A DNA stretch of 43,781 bases from assembly GCA_937868765.1 (NCBI GenBank), contig CALMNL010000012.1, positions 1 to 43,781 on the forward strand. The letters run 5' to 3'. The stretch is from an uncultured Desulfatitalea sp. (lineage in GTDB: Bacteria > Desulfobacterota > Desulfobacteria > Desulfobacterales > Desulfosarcinaceae). A program made the position numbers and the translations under genes. This document shows, in pieces, positions 10,119-20,367 of this stretch. The notes below the pieces were generated by a model. The model had not been told where the DNA came from and searched no databases. It worked only from the letters and a program-made list of their open reading frames with translations. Position 1 is the stretch's first letter, and every line of letters begins with the position of its first letter.

Positions 10119-11408
10119 ATGGGTGGATCCGATTTGAATCAACCGATGCTCAAGCCAGTTCTGATAAAACGCTTGCGGGATTTCTTCGCTCCCGTGCCGG
10201 CCTTGGCATGGCTCGCCGGTATTTTGTGCGCCGTGCTCATCGAGTACCAGTGGGGGGACGCCCTGGCGGTGGCCCTCTATTTGCCCAAAGTGCCGCCGCT
10301 TTTCGGCGCCACCCTGGTGCTCAAACAGCCGTTGCTCTTTCCCTGGGCCATGCTTTTCGTATGCCTGGTCTATGGGGTGCCCATCGTCCTCATCGGTCGA
10401 TTGACCGCCGGGCCGGCCAATCGAGCTGCTGCGGCCCTGGGCCGCATGCCTGTCTGGGTATCGGTGCTCTTGCATTTGCTGCTGCTTTACATCGCCTTGC
10501 ACATCTGGACCGAGACCAGCGACTACCGTCTGCAGGTGGCAAAACTGATCATGATTGCCGTGATGCTCACCTTGAGCCTGAACGTGATCAATGGCTACAT
10601 GGGCGAGTTTTCCTGCTCCCACCCCGGCTTCATGGCTTTGGGTGCATATATGGCCTCGGTTTTTTCGCTGCTTCTCTTCAAGGCAGATCGCGTTTTCGGT
10701 GCCCCTGTGCTGCCCGAGGCGTGGGGACCGTATTTTTTCCCCCTGGCGCTGGCGGCCGGCGGCATGGCGGCCGCATTGGGCGCCCTGGTGGTGGCCATCC
10801 CTTCGTTTCGCACCCGGGGAGACTATCTGGCCATTATCTCCCTGGCTTTCATGTTCATCGTCAAGAGCGCCATCGAGAACATCGATGCCATCGGCGGACC
10901 GCGCGGTCTGGGCGGACAGCCCCACTGGTCCACGCTGCCGGCGGTCTTTGCGGGCATGTCGCTGTGCATCTGGATCATCAACAACTTCGTGCGTTCTACC
11001 TTAGGCAAGGCCCTCAATGCCGTGCGCGACAATGAGACCGCGGCCGAGGCCATGACCGTCAACACCCGGCGTACCAAGATGGTGGCGTTTCTGTTCGGCG
11101 CCTTCTGGGCCGGGGTGGCCGGCGGTTTCTATGCCCATGAAGTGCGGCATGTGACCCCCGGCGGATTCGGCATCCAGAACCTGGCAGAAGTGCTGGCCAT
11201 GGTCTATTTCGGCGGTCTCAATTCCGTGGTGGGATCGATCGTGGGTGCCGTGAGCATCAGCTTTCTGAGCGAGATCCTCAAGCCTTTGTTGCTCTATAAA
11301 TGGATCGTCATCCCCTTGATCCTGATTCTGGTAATGATTTTCCGACCCACGGGCCTGATCGCCTTTCGTGATTTCGACCCCCGGCGCATCGTAGGGCCCA
11401 GGCGCTGA
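10119..11408 (+). CDS. livM: Branched-chain amino-acid ABC transporter permease LivM
   Basis: Second permease of the Liv system, 429 residues, with about ten membrane segments. The conserved core starts near residue 130 with LSLNVINGYMGEFSCSHPGFMALGAY. It continues through RTRGDYLAIISLAFMFIVKSAIEN, IGGPRGLGGQP and the coupling-helix region LGKALNAVRDNETAAEAM. An N-terminal extension of about 120 residues with two to three hydrophobic stretches precedes the core, as in LivM of E. coli. ATG 10119 follows a GGAG about 12 bases upstream; an internal ATG at 10146 is possible. It is 40 bases after livH and 20 before livG. Confidence 0.93.
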   Translation: MGGSDLNQPMLKPVLIKRLRDFFAPVPALAWLAGILCAVLIEYQWGDALAVALYLPKVPPLFGATLVLKQPLLFPWAMLFVCLVYGVPIVLIGRLTAGPANRAAAALGRMPVWVSVLLHLLLLYIALHIWTETSDYRLQVAKLIMIAVMLTLSLNVINGYMGEFSCSHPGFMALGAYMASVFSLLLFKADRVFGAPVLPEAWGPYFFPLALAAGGMAAALGALVVAIPSFRTRGDYLAIISLAFMFIVKSAIENIDAIGGPRGLGGQPHWSTLPAVFAGMSLCIWIINNFVRSTLGKALNAVRDNETAAEAMTVNTRRTKMVAFLFGAFWAGVAGGFYAHEVRHVTPGGFGIQNLAEVLAMVYFGGLNSVVGSIVGAVSISFLSEILKPLLLYKWIVIPLILILVMIFRPTGLIAFRDFDPRRIVGPRR

Positions 11409-11428
11409 AAGCATTTGGAGATTAACCG

Positions 11429-12199
11429 ATGTCTTTGCTCCAAGTGGAAGATATGACCCACTTTTTCGGCGGCCTGCGAGCCGTTTCCGGCTACAGACTG
11501 TCCATCGCGGCCGGAGAAATTCGCGGCCTGATCGGTCCCAATGGGGCCGGCAAGACCACCATTTTCAACCTGATCACGGGCATCCATACGCCCACCAAAG
11601 GCAGCATCCGCTTGGAGAACCGGAGCCTGATCGGCCTTCGCCCCCACCAGATTGCGGCCCGCGGCCTGGGGCGCACATTTCAGAACATGCTGCTCTGGCG
11701 TCACATGACCGTGCTGGAGCATGTCAAGTTGGCCCACTACGCCCAGCTGAAATATGGTCTGGCCGGGGCTTTCTTCGGAACCCGGCTGTGCCGGGCCGAA
11801 GAAGAACGGGTGGAAGAGAATGCCCATCGGCTGCTGGAAACCTTCGATGTGGCCCGGTTCGCCCATCAGAACGTGACGCAGCTGCCCTACGGCGTACAAC
11901 GGCGGGTGGAGATGGCCCGGGCCATGGCGACCCGTCCCAAGATTCTTTTCCTGGACGAACCCACGGCCGGTATGACCCCCGAGGAGCTGGTGCAGATGAT
12001 CGGCATCATCCGCCAGATCCATAGCGAGTTCAAGGTGGCGATCCTGCTCATCGAACATCGGCTCAAATTCGTCATGGAGCTGTGCCAGCGCATTCAGACA
12101 TTGGTCTTCGGCGAAGTGATCGCCGAGGGAACCCCCGAAGAGATTAAGAACAACCCCCAGGTGATCGAAGCCTATCTGGGGAAAGAAGAGGTCGCCTGA
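11429..12199 (+). CDS. livG: Branched-chain amino-acid ABC transporter ATPase LivG
   Basis: Cytoplasmic ABC ATPase, 256 residues. Walker A is GPNGAGKTT at about residues 36-44. The Q-loop follows in GLGRTFQNM, the signature region reads [20 protein letters not shown], Walker B is [11 protein letters not shown], and the switch His is in LLIEHRL. The signature deviates from LSGGQ (LPYGVQ), which is common for LivG. The C-terminal [24 protein letters not shown] is the LivG/LivF tail. The TGA overlaps the livF start as TGATG, pointing to translational coupling. Confidence 0.95.
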   Translation: MSLLQVEDMTHFFGGLRAVSGYRLSIAAGEIRGLIGPNGAGKTTIFNLITGIHTPTKGSIRLENRSLIGLRPHQIAARGLGRTFQNMLLWRHMTVLEHVKLAHYAQLKYGLAGAFFGTRLCRAEEERVEENAHRLLETFDVARFAHQNVTQLPYGVQRRVEMARAMATRPKILFLDEPTAGMTPEELVQMIGIIRQIHSEFKVAILLIEHRLKFVMELCQRIQTLVFGEVIAEGTPEEIKNNPQVIEAYLGKEEVA

Positions 12200-12912
12200 T
12201 GCAGTTGCGCGTGGAAAATCTGCATGTCTCCTATGACCAGATCCGGGCCCTGCACGGGGTGAGTTTCAGCATCGACGCCGGGGAGATCGTTTGCATTATC
12301 GGCGCCAACGGCGCCGGCAAGAGCACCACCTTGAGGGCCATTTCGCGCCTGGTGCCGGCGGACAAGGGGGCCGGGTTGCGTTTCGAGGGCCATGACCTGC
12401 TGGCCTTTGCGCCGGACAAGGTCGTCAGCGTCCTGGGAATCTCGCACGTGCCCGAGGGCCGGCGCCTGTTCGGCAACCTGAGTGTCCTGGAGAACTTGCA
12501 GCTGGCCACGTTCGCCCGCCGGGACCCGCAGGGGATCAAACGGGACATGGAGCGGGTCTTTTCCATTTTTCCGCGACTGCTCGAGCGCCGCACCCAGTAC
12601 GCCGCCACCTTGAGCGGCGGCGAACAGCAGATGCTGGCCGTAGGTCGAGCCTATATGACCGGTCATCGCATGATGCTGTTGGACGAGCCGTCCATGGGGC
12701 TGGCGCCGCTGATGATGCTCTCCATGTTCGAAGCGCTCAAAGAGATCAACCGGGACGGCACCACGATCCTGCTGGTGGAGCAGAATGCCCGCCTGGCACT
12801 CAAATTCGCGCAACGGGGCTATGTGATCGAAAACGGCCGCATCGTGCTCGAAGGTTCGTCGGAAGCGCTGCTCAACGACCCCGAAGTAAAAAAGGCCTAT
12901 CTGGGCGGTTGA
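12199..12912 (+). CDS. livF: Branched-chain amino-acid ABC transporter ATPase LivF
   Basis: Second ATPase of the Liv transporter, 237 residues. Walker A is GANGAGKST at about 35-43, the signature is the canonical TLSGGEQQML, Walker B is MMLLDEPSMGL, and the switch His position is occupied by Gln in LLVEQNAR, as is usual in LivF. SHVPEGRRLFGNLSVLENL is a strong LivF marker. The start overlaps the livG stop. A strong terminator 35 bases downstream ends the operon. Confidence 0.95.
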   Translation: MQLRVENLHVSYDQIRALHGVSFSIDAGEIVCIIGANGAGKSTTLRAISRLVPADKGAGLRFEGHDLLAFAPDKVVSVLGISHVPEGRRLFGNLSVLENLQLATFARRDPQGIKRDMERVFSIFPRLLERRTQYAATLSGGEQQMLAVGRAYMTGHRMMLLDEPSMGLAPLMMLSMFEALKEINRDGTTILLVEQNARLALKFAQRGYVIENGRIVLEGSSEALLNDPEVKKAYLGG

Positions 12913-12946
12913 ATCTGCCGCGCATTGGCCGTCACGGGACAAAATC

Positions 12947-12978
12947 AAGGGTGGACTTTATGTCCGCCTTTTTTTTTA
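12947..12978 (+). terminator. Rho-independent terminator after livF
   Basis: A 10-bp stem with two wobble pairs (AAGGGTGGAC, loop TTTAT, GTCCGCCTTT) runs into a series of T residues up to 12978. It closes the transporter operon before argC. Confidence 0.9.
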
Positions 12979-13025
12979 GTATAGGGGCGAAGACGGATTT
13001 CATTCAGTCTGCTGGAGGATAAGCA

Positions 13026-14060
13026 ATGATCAGAGTCGGTGTCATTGGCGCCTCGGGATATGCCGGGGCCGAGTTGGTGAGGATCCTGGCCGGTCACCCC
13101 CAGGCAAAGTTGACGGCGTTGACCTGCCGTCAGGATGCCGGCGAACGGTTCGACCGTATCTATCCGGCCATGAGCGGTTGGGTGGACCTGGTGTGCGAAT
13201 CCTACGACGCCGACAAGCTGGCGCAAGCGACGGATCTGGTCTTTACGGCGTTGCCCCATGAATTGCCCATGGCCATCGTGCCGGAACTCCTGTCCAAAGG
13301 TGTCAAGGTGGTGGACCTGTCGGCCGATTTTCGTTTCAAGGACGCCAAGACCTACGAAGCGCACTATCAAGCGCATACCGCCGTCGATCTGCTGGCCAAG
13401 GCCGTTTACGGTCTGTGCGAAGTCTATGCCGATCAGATCAGAAGCGCCGAATTGATCGGCAACCCGGGATGCTATCCCACCAGCATTCTGCTGCCTCTGG
13501 TACCGCTCCTGCGGGCGGGACTCATCGATCCGGATATGCTCATCGCCGATGCCAAATCGGGCGTCAGCGGCGCCGGCCGGGGTGCCGCGGCCGCCACCCA
13601 TTACTGCCATGTGAATGAATCCTTCAAAGCTTACAAGGTGGGCGGACATCGCCACACCCCCGAGATGGAAGCGATTCTGAGCGAAGCCGCAGGGCGGGCG
13701 GTTCATTTGAATTTCGTGCCCCATTTGGTTCCCATGACCCGGGGTATGGAGTCGACGATTTATACTCAGCCGCGCAGCGGCGTGACCATGCGCCAGGTTG
13801 AAGAGTGCCTGCAGACCTTTTACGCCGGCCGGCCGTTCGTGCGCCTGAGGGGCGGTTCGCCGCCCGATACGCTGCATGTCAAGGGCACCAACTGCTGTGA
13901 TATCGGCTATAAAATCGATGCCCGCAACAACCGCCTGATTCTCATGTCGGCCATCGACAACCTGGTCAAGGGGGCCGCAGGTCAGGCCGTACAGAACATG
14001 AACCTCATGCTGGGCCTGGAGGAGAGCGCAGGGCTGCGAAGCTGTCCCTTTCCCATTTGA
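13026..14060 (+). CDS. argC: N-acetyl-gamma-glutamyl-phosphate reductase
   Basis: NADPH-dependent enzyme of arginine synthesis, 344 residues, reducing N-acetylglutamyl phosphate to the semialdehyde. The N-terminal Rossmann motif is GVIGASGYAGAELVRIL. The catalytic Cys is in GNPGCYPTS (about residue 148), and the conserved His is in KVGGHRHTPEM. FTALPHE and VDLSADFRF are further family marks, and the C-terminus has KGTNCCDIGYKID and DNLVKGAAGQAVQNMN. TGGAGGATAAGC precedes ATG 13026. No other arg gene is adjacent, so it appears as a single transcription unit after the livF terminator. Confidence 0.97.
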   Translation: MIRVGVIGASGYAGAELVRILAGHPQAKLTALTCRQDAGERFDRIYPAMSGWVDLVCESYDADKLAQATDLVFTALPHELPMAIVPELLSKGVKVVDLSADFRFKDAKTYEAHYQAHTAVDLLAKAVYGLCEVYADQIRSAELIGNPGCYPTSILLPLVPLLRAGLIDPDMLIADAKSGVSGAGRGAAAATHYCHVNESFKAYKVGGHRHTPEMEAILSEAAGRAVHLNFVPHLVPMTRGMESTIYTQPRSGVTMRQVEECLQTFYAGRPFVRLRGGSPPDTLHVKGTNCCDIGYKIDARNNRLILMSAIDNLVKGAAGQAVQNMNLMLGLEESAGLRSCPFPI

Positions 14061-14275
14061 CATCCGGCGGCAATTGGAATAAGGGAAATTTCGGTTTTCA
14101 GCCAAGGCATCCTGATTCAGAATCTGGCTTCTTTTCGGCCCTGCAACAGGGATGAACGTACGCATCATGATCATGATTGCCGGGAAACCACACTATGCAG
14201 ACCAGCCCTGAGCTTTTGCGCAGGGTGCTTTTCCCAGAACCCAACCGTTTTTGATAAACCTTGAAAGGAGCGCAG

Positions 14276-15184
14276 ATGACCGCAAAACTCATTAAGGGAA
14301 CCGAAATTCGTGAGCAGATCCTGGAAGAAATCACCACCGAAGTGGCTCAGATCAAGGCAAAGCATGGTGTGGTGCCGGGCTTGGTGACCATTTTGGTCGG
14401 GGCCAATCCTGCCTCCATTTCTTACGTCACCCTGAAGATCCAGACCGCCCACCGTGTCGGTTTCCATGAAGTCCAGGACAACCAGGACGCTACCATTTCA
14501 GAGGAAGATCTGCTGGCTCTCATCGATAAGTACAACAAGGACGATTCCATCAACGGCATTCTGGTTCAGCTGCCGCTGCCCAAGCATGTCGACGAGAAAA
14601 AGGTGCTCAACGCCATTGATCCGGACAAGGATGTGGATGGTTTTCACCCGGTCAACGTCGGCCGCTTGATGATCGGCGGTAAAGAAGTCAAATTCCCGCC
14701 TTGTACGCCTGCCGGTATCCAGGAGATGATCGTTCGTGCCGGCGTCGAGACCAAGGGCGCGGAAGTCGTGGTGGTCGGTCGCTCCAATATCGTCGGCAAG
14801 CCCATTGCCAACATGATGGTACAGAAAGGCAAGGGCGCCAACTCCACGGTCACCATTGTCCACACCGGGACCAAGGACCTGGCCGCCCATTGCAAACGCG
14901 CCGACATCCTCATCGTGGCTGCCGGCGTACCGGGCTTGGTGAAACCGGAATGGATCAAGCCGGGCGCCTGTGTCATCGATGTGGGCGTCAACCGCGTGGG
15001 GGAAACCGTGAGCGAAAAGACCGGCAAAAAAGTGGCGGTCCTCAGGGGCGACGTCGACTTCGATGCCGCCAAGGAGATCGCGGGCTACATCACGCCTGTC
15101 CCCGGAGGCGTCGGCCCCATGACCATTACCATGCTGATGCTCAACACCCTCAAGTCGCTGAAGTTCAAACTGGGTATTGCTTAG
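14276..15184 (+). CDS. folD: Bifunctional methylene-THF dehydrogenase / methenyl-THF cyclohydrolase
   Basis: Cytoplasmic one-carbon enzyme of 302 residues interconverting 5,10-methylene-, methenyl- and 10-formyl-tetrahydrofolate. Motifs seen are the catalytic YVTLKIQTA region with its Lys, GILVQLPLPKHVDE, DVDGFHPVN, the nucleotide-binding VVGRSNIVGKPIANMM, and the C-terminal PGGVGPMTITML. AAAGGAG lies six bases before ATG 14276. In Desulfobacterota FolD often also serves the Wood-Ljungdahl methyl branch; whether that holds here cannot be told from the window. A long hairpin follows. Confidence 0.97.
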   Translation: MTAKLIKGTEIREQILEEITTEVAQIKAKHGVVPGLVTILVGANPASISYVTLKIQTAHRVGFHEVQDNQDATISEEDLLALIDKYNKDDSINGILVQLPLPKHVDEKKVLNAIDPDKDVDGFHPVNVGRLMIGGKEVKFPPCTPAGIQEMIVRAGVETKGAEVVVVGRSNIVGKPIANMMVQKGKGANSTVTIVHTGTKDLAAHCKRADILIVAAGVPGLVKPEWIKPGACVIDVGVNRVGETVSEKTGKKVAVLRGDVDFDAAKEIAGYITPVPGGVGPMTITMLMLNTLKSLKFKLGIA

Positions 15185-15197
15185 TCGGGATCAAGGA

Positions 15198-15236
15198 GAT
15201 AGCGCCTCCGGCTCGATGAGGCGCTATCCCTTTCAA
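15198..15236 (+). terminator. Hairpin terminator after folD
   Basis: A perfect 11-bp stem (GATAGCGCCTC, 15198-15208, with GAGGCGCTATC, 15218-15228) sits 13 bases after the folD stop. The tail is CCCTTTC, so the T-run is weak, but the stem is stable. Confidence 0.65.
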
Positions 15237-15626
15237 TATGACTTCCAAATTTTATCTGTCGAGCAACAGATAATTGCGCCCTCCCCCGGCGGGGCAAAAC
15301 CGGAGATTACCGATCTGCAGGCATGGGAATAATCCGGTGTTCGTACTTCGTAAATTTCAGAATTAGATAGTATAAAGCTCTTGCCAGGCTCGAAAAGCGA
15401 ACACCCCTCGCATAGGGGGCAAATCCGCTTTTGTACATTTGAACTGTCTGTAATCGATTGTATTTCTGGTCCATCCGACCAACTGCCACCGGCCATTGGC
15501 TGGCGCGTGCCGTTTCAATAGAACCATTTCCCCGGGCACCGACAGTCACTGTTTGAACCGATGTGCGATTGTGTTTGCGGTTGGGCATCGTACAAACGTT
15601 CCTGCTGAAGCTGATCAAGGGTGACT
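15237..15626 (+). other. Non-coding stretch with a two-part stem, upstream of the M23 gene
   Basis: No convincing gene is seen in these 390 bases. One structure stands out: AAAAGCG (15393-15399) pairs with CGCTTTT (15426-15432), and inside it CCCCT (15404-15408) pairs with AGGGG (15414-15418). Another imperfect stem joins ACCGG...ATTA near 15300 with TAATCCGGT near 15335. These could belong to the leader RNA of the peptidase gene, but no known riboswitch family was recognised. Confidence 0.35.
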
Positions 15627-16553
15627 ATGGAACACAAGCTATCTCTTATCATCCTGGGTGATTGCGGCTCTAAAATCAGACAGATACATCTTTCCCGCAA
15701 GCATTTTATCTGCTGGGCGGTTGTGCTGGCGCTCTTTGCCTCGGGATTAATCTATGCCTTTGTCGACTATATCGGGCTGCAATGGCGAGTGATCGACAAA
15801 AGCATCGTCGAACGGCGGCTGGCAGGCAAGAGCGAGGAGGTTGTGCAACAACGCCAGCAAATTCAAAAATTCGCCGAGGAGATCAACGCTCTTAAGAATC
15901 GCATCGTGTCCCTGGATAAATTCGAGAATCGTGTTCGGATTTTGGCCAACCTTGACCCCAAGGGTGACAAGAACCCGTTGTTCGGTATCGGAGGGTCGGC
16001 TCCCGAAGATCTGGATGCAAAAACGGACCTCACCCAGAGCCACAAAAAATTGATCAAAAAGATGCACCAGCAGATTAAGCAGCTGGAGTTCGCTTCCCAA
16101 AGCCAGCAATCTTCTTTTTCCCGTTTGATTCACAAACTGGAGGAGCAGAAAAACATGCTGGCGCATACCCCTGCCATTCGTCCATGTCAGGGATGGGTGA
16201 CATCCGCCTTCGCCTACAGGCAATCCCCTTTTACCGGAAAACGCGAATTTCACAAAGGAATGGATATCGCCAACCAAATCGGTACGCCGGTTGTCGCCAC
16301 GGCCGATGGCGTGGTTTCCTTTGAAGGGACCGACGGCGCTTTCGGGAACGTCGTCGTCATTGACCATGGCTACGGGATACATACGCGGTACGCCCACCTT
16401 TCAAAAACCCTCAAGGCGACCGGTGAATCCGTCCATCGCGGAGAAGCCATCGGCATCATGGGCAATACCGGCCGCAGCACTGGTCCCCATGTGCATTACG
16501 AGGTCCGGCTCAACGGTGTCCCGATGAACCCTGAAAAGTATATTCTCAACTGA
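15627..16553 (+). CDS. M23 (LytM-type) envelope metallopeptidase
   Basis: Predicted membrane-anchored murein endopeptidase or EnvC-like protein, 308 residues. Residues about 23-43 form a single membrane helix after a short basic cytoplasmic part. Residues about 60-185 are coiled-coil rich (QQRQQIQKFAEEINALKNR, KKMHQQIKQLEF). The C-terminal LytM domain has the zinc ligands in HKGMDIA, and HVHYEV, plus YGIHTRYAHLS and GNTGRSTGPH, so it should be catalytically active. ATG 15627 is chosen with AAGG six bases upstream; a GTG at 15621 would add two residues. It lies between a long leader region and secA. Confidence 0.9.
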   Translation: MEHKLSLIILGDCGSKIRQIHLSRKHFICWAVVLALFASGLIYAFVDYIGLQWRVIDKSIVERRLAGKSEEVVQQRQQIQKFAEEINALKNRIVSLDKFENRVRILANLDPKGDKNPLFGIGGSAPEDLDAKTDLTQSHKKLIKKMHQQIKQLEFASQSQQSSFSRLIHKLEEQKNMLAHTPAIRPCQGWVTSAFAYRQSPFTGKREFHKGMDIANQIGTPVVATADGVVSFEGTDGAFGNVVVIDHGYGIHTRYAHLSKTLKATGESVHRGEAIGIMGNTGRSTGPHVHYEVRLNGVPMNPEKYILN

Positions 16554-16777
16554 AGTGCCGCCTAATCAACCCAAGCCCGCCGCCAGATGATCGTAAAATA
16601 GAATTACCTTGAGAGTACCCTTAAAATATTTTAGGTTACCTATTGCTCTGCACCGACATCGCAGGACCCTTTCGCAGATGACGATGGCGGAAGAACAGGG
16701 ACTGGGATAAGCGGCCGTGCCACCTAAGCTGCCGGTGAGCAGAGTGTGTCAACCTTTTGGGAAGGATTAAATATCCA

Positions 16778-19309
16778 ATGTTCTGGAAACTACTGACCAA
16801 TATTTTTGGAAGCAAAAATGAACGTGAGATAAAGCGGCTCCAGCCGATGGTGGAGACGATCAACCAGCTGGAACCGCAGATGAAGGCCATGAGCGATGCC
16901 CAACTGCGGGCCCAGACCATTAAGTTCAAGGAGATGCTGGGGCAGGGGGCCACCTTGGATGATTTGCTGCCCGAAGCGTTCGCCACGGTCCGTGAAGCCT
17001 CGCTGCGAACGGTTCAAATGCGCCACTTCGATGTTCAATTGATCGGCGGAATGTTTCTGCACAAGGGGCGCATCGCCGAAATGAAAACGGGTGAAGGCAA
17101 GACGCTGGTGGCCACCTTGCCGGCCTATTTGAATGCCTTGACCGGCAAAGGCGTGCACATCGTCACGGTGAACGACTACCTGGCCCGGCGCGATACCGAG
17201 TGGATGGGCAAGATTTACACATTCCTCGGTTTGAGCGTCGGCACCATTCTGCACGGCCTCAACGACGGCGAACGCCGCAGCGCCTATGGTGCCGATATCA
17301 CTTATGGGACAAACAACGAGTTCGGGTTCGACTATCTGCGGGACAACATGAAGTTCGATGTCGAAACCATCGTCCAACGGGAACTGAACTACGCCATCGT
17401 GGATGAGGTGGACAGCATCCTGGTGGACGAGGCGCGCACCCCGTTGATTATTTCCGGACCGGCAGAGAAATCGACCCACTGGTATTACCAGGTCAATACC
17501 ATCATCCCGCAGCTCAAGCTGGAAACCCATTACGTTAAGGATGAAAAGGCCCGCGCCGTGACGTTGACGGAAGAGGGGGTGGCCGCCGCCGAACGGATGC
17601 TGCAGGTGGAAAACCTATATGACCCGCGCAATATCGAGGTTCTACATCATGTCAACCAGGCGCTCAAGGCGCACACCTTGTTCCAGCGGGATGTGGATTA
17701 TATCGTCAAAGAGGGTCAAGTCATCATTGTCGATGAATTCACCGGACGCCTGATGCCCGGACGGCGGTACAGCGACGGCCTGCATCAGGCATTGGAAGCC
17801 AAGGAAAGCGTAAAGATCGAAAACGAAAACCAGACCCTGGCCACCATCACCTTCCAGAATTATTTCCGGATGTATGAAAAACTGGCGGGCATGACCGGCA
17901 CGGCCGATACCGAGGCGGCCGAATTCAAGAAAATCTACAATCTGGATGTCAATGTCATTCCCACCAATATGGCCATGATCCGTAAGGACTTTGCGGATGT
18001 GATCTACAAGACCAGGCGCGAAAAGTACGAAGCGGTGCTGGACGAAATCAAGGAGTTGCATGAAAAAGGCCAGCCGGTGCTGGTGGGCACCATTTCCATC
18101 GATGTCTCCGAGCAAATTTCAGAGAAACTGAAGAAACGAGGCATCAAACACACCGTGCTCAATGCCAAAAACCATGAGGCCGAGGCCGAGATCATCGCCC
18201 TCGCCGGCCAGAAAGGCAGCGTCACCATCTCCACCAACATGGCTGGCCGCGGTACCGATATCAAGCTGGGCGAGGGGGTCACCGAACTGGGTGGTCTGCA
18301 TATCCTGGGCACCGAACGTCACGAGAGCCGGCGTATCGACAACCAGTTGCGCGGACGATCCGGCCGCCAGGGCGATCCGGGTTCCTCACGGTTCTATCTC
18401 TCCTTGGAAGATGATCTGCTGCGCATCTTCGGTGGCGAACGCATCGGTCGGATCATGGAGCGGCTCGGCTTGCAGGATGGAGAGCCCATCGAGCACAATC
18501 TGATCAGCCGGGCCATCGAGAGTGCCCAAACCAAGGTGGAAGCTCATAACTTCGATATCCGCAAACACCTCTTGGAATACGACGATGTGATGAATCAGCA
18601 ACGTGAGGTGATCTACCGTCAACGGCGCGAGCTGCTGACCGAGGAAGATATTCGGGAAACCATCACCGACATGATCGGCGAAAGGGCCGATGCGCTCGCC
18701 GCCCAATTTGCCGACGAGCGTGCGCTGCCCGAAGATTGGGATCTAAAAGGCCTTTCCGACGCCGTGTTTCAGCAGTTCAGCTACCGCCTGAAGCCATTCG
18801 ATGCCGATCTGTTGGATGGGCTGACCGCTGAAGGCCTGGGCCAGGAGCTTTATGAGCAGACCCTGGCGGTCCACCAGGAGCGGGAAAAGCTGTTCGGCGC
18901 CGATACCATGCGGCATCTGGAACGGGTGGTGATGCTGCAGACCGTGGATAACCTCTGGAAAGATCATCTGTTGAGCATGGATCATCTCAAGGAAGGTATC
19001 GGATTGCGGGGGTACGCCCAGCAGAATCCCCTTTTGGTCTACAAAAAAGAGGGGTTCGAGATGTTCCAGGATTTGATCGAACGGATCAAGACCGAAACCT
19101 TGAACATCCTTTTCCGGGTGCAGATCGCGCAACCGACCTCTTTCCAGGAGATGCAGCGTGAGCAGGAGAAAGATCTGGTATTTTCCGGTGGCGGTGATGG
19201 CACCCCCGCAAAAAAGAAACCCGTACGGCGGGACGACGACAAGGTGGGTCGCAATGATCCCTGCCCCTGCGGCAGCGGCAAAAAATATAAAAAGTGTTGC
19301 GGTCGGTAA
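16778..19309 (+). CDS. secA: Preprotein translocase ATPase SecA
   Basis: Motor of the general secretion pathway, 843 residues, acting at the inner membrane with SecYEG. Walker A MKTGEGKT occupies residues 102-109, numbered as in E. coli. Other marks are the DEAD-like [40 protein letters not shown] and [13 protein letters not shown]. The C-terminal zinc-binding tail ([16 protein letters not shown]) that binds SecB or phospholipid is intact. ATG 16778 gives the usual start [27 protein letters not shown] lies about 11 bases upstream. Three bases separate its stop from the next gene. Confidence 0.98.
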   Translation: MFWKLLTNIFGSKNEREIKRLQPMVETINQLEPQMKAMSDAQLRAQTIKFKEMLGQGATLDDLLPEAFATVREASLRTVQMRHFDVQLIGGMFLHKGRIAEMKTGEGKTLVATLPAYLNALTGKGVHIVTVNDYLARRDTEWMGKIYTFLGLSVGTILHGLNDGERRSAYGADITYGTNNEFGFDYLRDNMKFDVETIVQRELNYAIVDEVDSILVDEARTPLIISGPAEKSTHWYYQVNTIIPQLKLETHYVKDEKARAVTLTEEGVAAAERMLQVENLYDPRNIEVLHHVNQALKAHTLFQRDVDYIVKEGQVIIVDEFTGRLMPGRRYSDGLHQALEAKESVKIENENQTLATITFQNYFRMYEKLAGMTGTADTEAAEFKKIYNLDVNVIPTNMAMIRKDFADVIYKTRREKYEAVLDEIKELHEKGQPVLVGTISIDVSEQISEKLKKRGIKHTVLNAKNHEAEAEIIALAGQKGSVTISTNMAGRGTDIKLGEGVTELGGLHILGTERHESRRIDNQLRGRSGRQGDPGSSRFYLSLEDDLLRIFGGERIGRIMERLGLQDGEPIEHNLISRAIESAQTKVEAHNFDIRKHLLEYDDVMNQQREVIYRQRRELLTEEDIRETITDMIGERADALAAQFADERALPEDWDLKGLSDAVFQQFSYRLKPFDADLLDGLTAEGLGQELYEQTLAVHQEREKLFGADTMRHLERVVMLQTVDNLWKDHLLSMDHLKEGIGLRGYAQQNPLLVYKKEGFEMFQDLIERIKTETLNILFRVQIAQPTSFQEMQREQEKDLVFSGGGDGTPAKKKPVRRDDDKVGRNDPCPCGSGKKYKKCCGR

Positions 19310-19312
19310 ACG

Positions 19313-19771
19313 ATGATCATCGGCGTGATATCGGACACCCACGGCATCTTGCACGATGAGGTGTTTGACCTGTTCAGAGAGGCGACCCATATCATCCATG
19401 CGGGCGATATCGGCTCGCCGGAAATAATCGCTGCCTTGGGGCGCCTGGCACCGGTCACTGCCGTGCGGGGCAACACAGACAACAGTGCCTGGTCCCTATC
19501 ACTGCCCTACAAGGAAATGGTCACGCTCGGCGAGCTTGGCTTTTATGTGCTGCACGATCTGCAGCAATTGGATCTGGAACCCCAAGCAGCCGGCGTGCAC
19601 GCCGTCATCAGCGGCCATACCCACCAACCGGAAATCAAAAATCGAAGCGGTGTGCTCTATTTCAATCCCGGATCGGCCAGCCAGCGCCGCCACGGCGGCT
19701 CCCTGAACGTCGGGCGGATCCGGATATCCGGGCATAAAATACATGCCGAGATCCTGCAATTGCCTTTCTGA
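19313..19771 (+). CDS. YfcE/MJ0936-type metallophosphoesterase
   Basis: Small calcineurin-like phosphodiesterase, 152 residues. All five metal-binding blocks are visible: GVISDTHG, HAGDIG, RGNTDN, ISGHTHQP and the final NPGSAS. The length and the short form match the YfcE family, whose members hydrolyse model phosphodiesters; the natural substrate is unknown. It starts three bases after the secA stop and is probably cotranscribed with it. Many Desulfobacterota carry such a gene singly, so the link with SecA need not be functional. Confidence 0.9.
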   Translation: MIIGVISDTHGILHDEVFDLFREATHIIHAGDIGSPEIIAALGRLAPVTAVRGNTDNSAWSLSLPYKEMVTLGELGFYVLHDLQQLDLEPQAAGVHAVISGHTHQPEIKNRSGVLYFNPGSASQRRHGGSLNVGRIRISGHKIHAEILQLPF

Positions 19772-20048
19772 TCCTGCTCCACTATTTTCTCTTTAAACTC
19801 ATGAAAATCGTTCGCGGTTCGATATTCAAATCGAGGAAATGGTACCATCGCCGGGGTCCGATCCCGCCCGGCAACAGCTTTTCCAAGGTTCCTGGGCGAG
19901 GACATCAATTGGGATTGATTGAAGATATCACATCTGTACGGGGCCGACCGCCAAGCTGTTCAATCCCCTTTACAAAGAGAGAACCAGATGCTTATAATTG
20001 ACTTCAAATCGGCCAAGGTAACGTAAATGACAATGATTGTTCGATTCC

Positions 20049-20363
20049 ATGAGCCAATATTTGCCCGAAACGATAGGGGATGCTGATGTCAGGACTGACC
20101 GCGACCTCAAAGAGCCGCCCATGTACAAAGTCCTGTTGCACAATGACGATTATACTACCATGGAGTTCGTTGTGCAGGTGCTCATGCAAGTTTTCCACAA
20201 GTCGGTGGAACAAGCGACACAGATCATGTTGAACGTTCACAAGCGTGGAATTGGGATGTGCGGCGTATTTACATTCGAGGTGGCTGAAACGAAGGTACAA
20301 ACAGTCACGCGGTTGGCCCGGGAAAACGGACATCCGCTAAAATGCACCATGGAGAAAGCATAG
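20049..20363 (+). CDS. clpS: ClpS adaptor for ClpA, N-degron recognition
   Basis: Adaptor of 104 residues that binds N-end rule substrates and hands them to ClpAP. The core is [21 protein letters not shown], with the Asn-Asp-Asp motif that recognises the substrate N-terminus. [19 protein letters not shown] follows; the usual HxxG and the ClpA-contacting helix are kept. The first 28 residues form the flexible N-terminal arm. ATG 20049 lacks a clear Shine-Dalgarno; an in-frame TTG at 20037 is possible. It precedes clpA by four bases. Confidence 0.93.
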   Translation: MSQYLPETIGDADVRTDRDLKEPPMYKVLLHNDDYTTMEFVVQVLMQVFHKSVEQATQIMLNVHKRGIGMCGVFTFEVAETKVQTVTRLARENGHPLKCTMEKA

Positions 20364-20367
20364 CGCC

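Noticed and set aside
15307-15618. Minus-strand open frame of 103 codons between folD and the M23 gene
   Set aside because: No ribosome-binding site and no recognisable domain; it would be the only minus-strand gene in the window. The region is better described by plus-strand stems.
19801-20001. Open frame of 66 codons between the phosphoesterase and clpS
   Set aside because: No ribosome-binding site, no recognisable motif, and composition like a non-coding leader; left out as unsupported.
20040-20050. GTTCGATTCC resembling a tRNA T-loop
   Set aside because: No acceptor, D or anticodon stems can be drawn around it; it lies at the clpS start.
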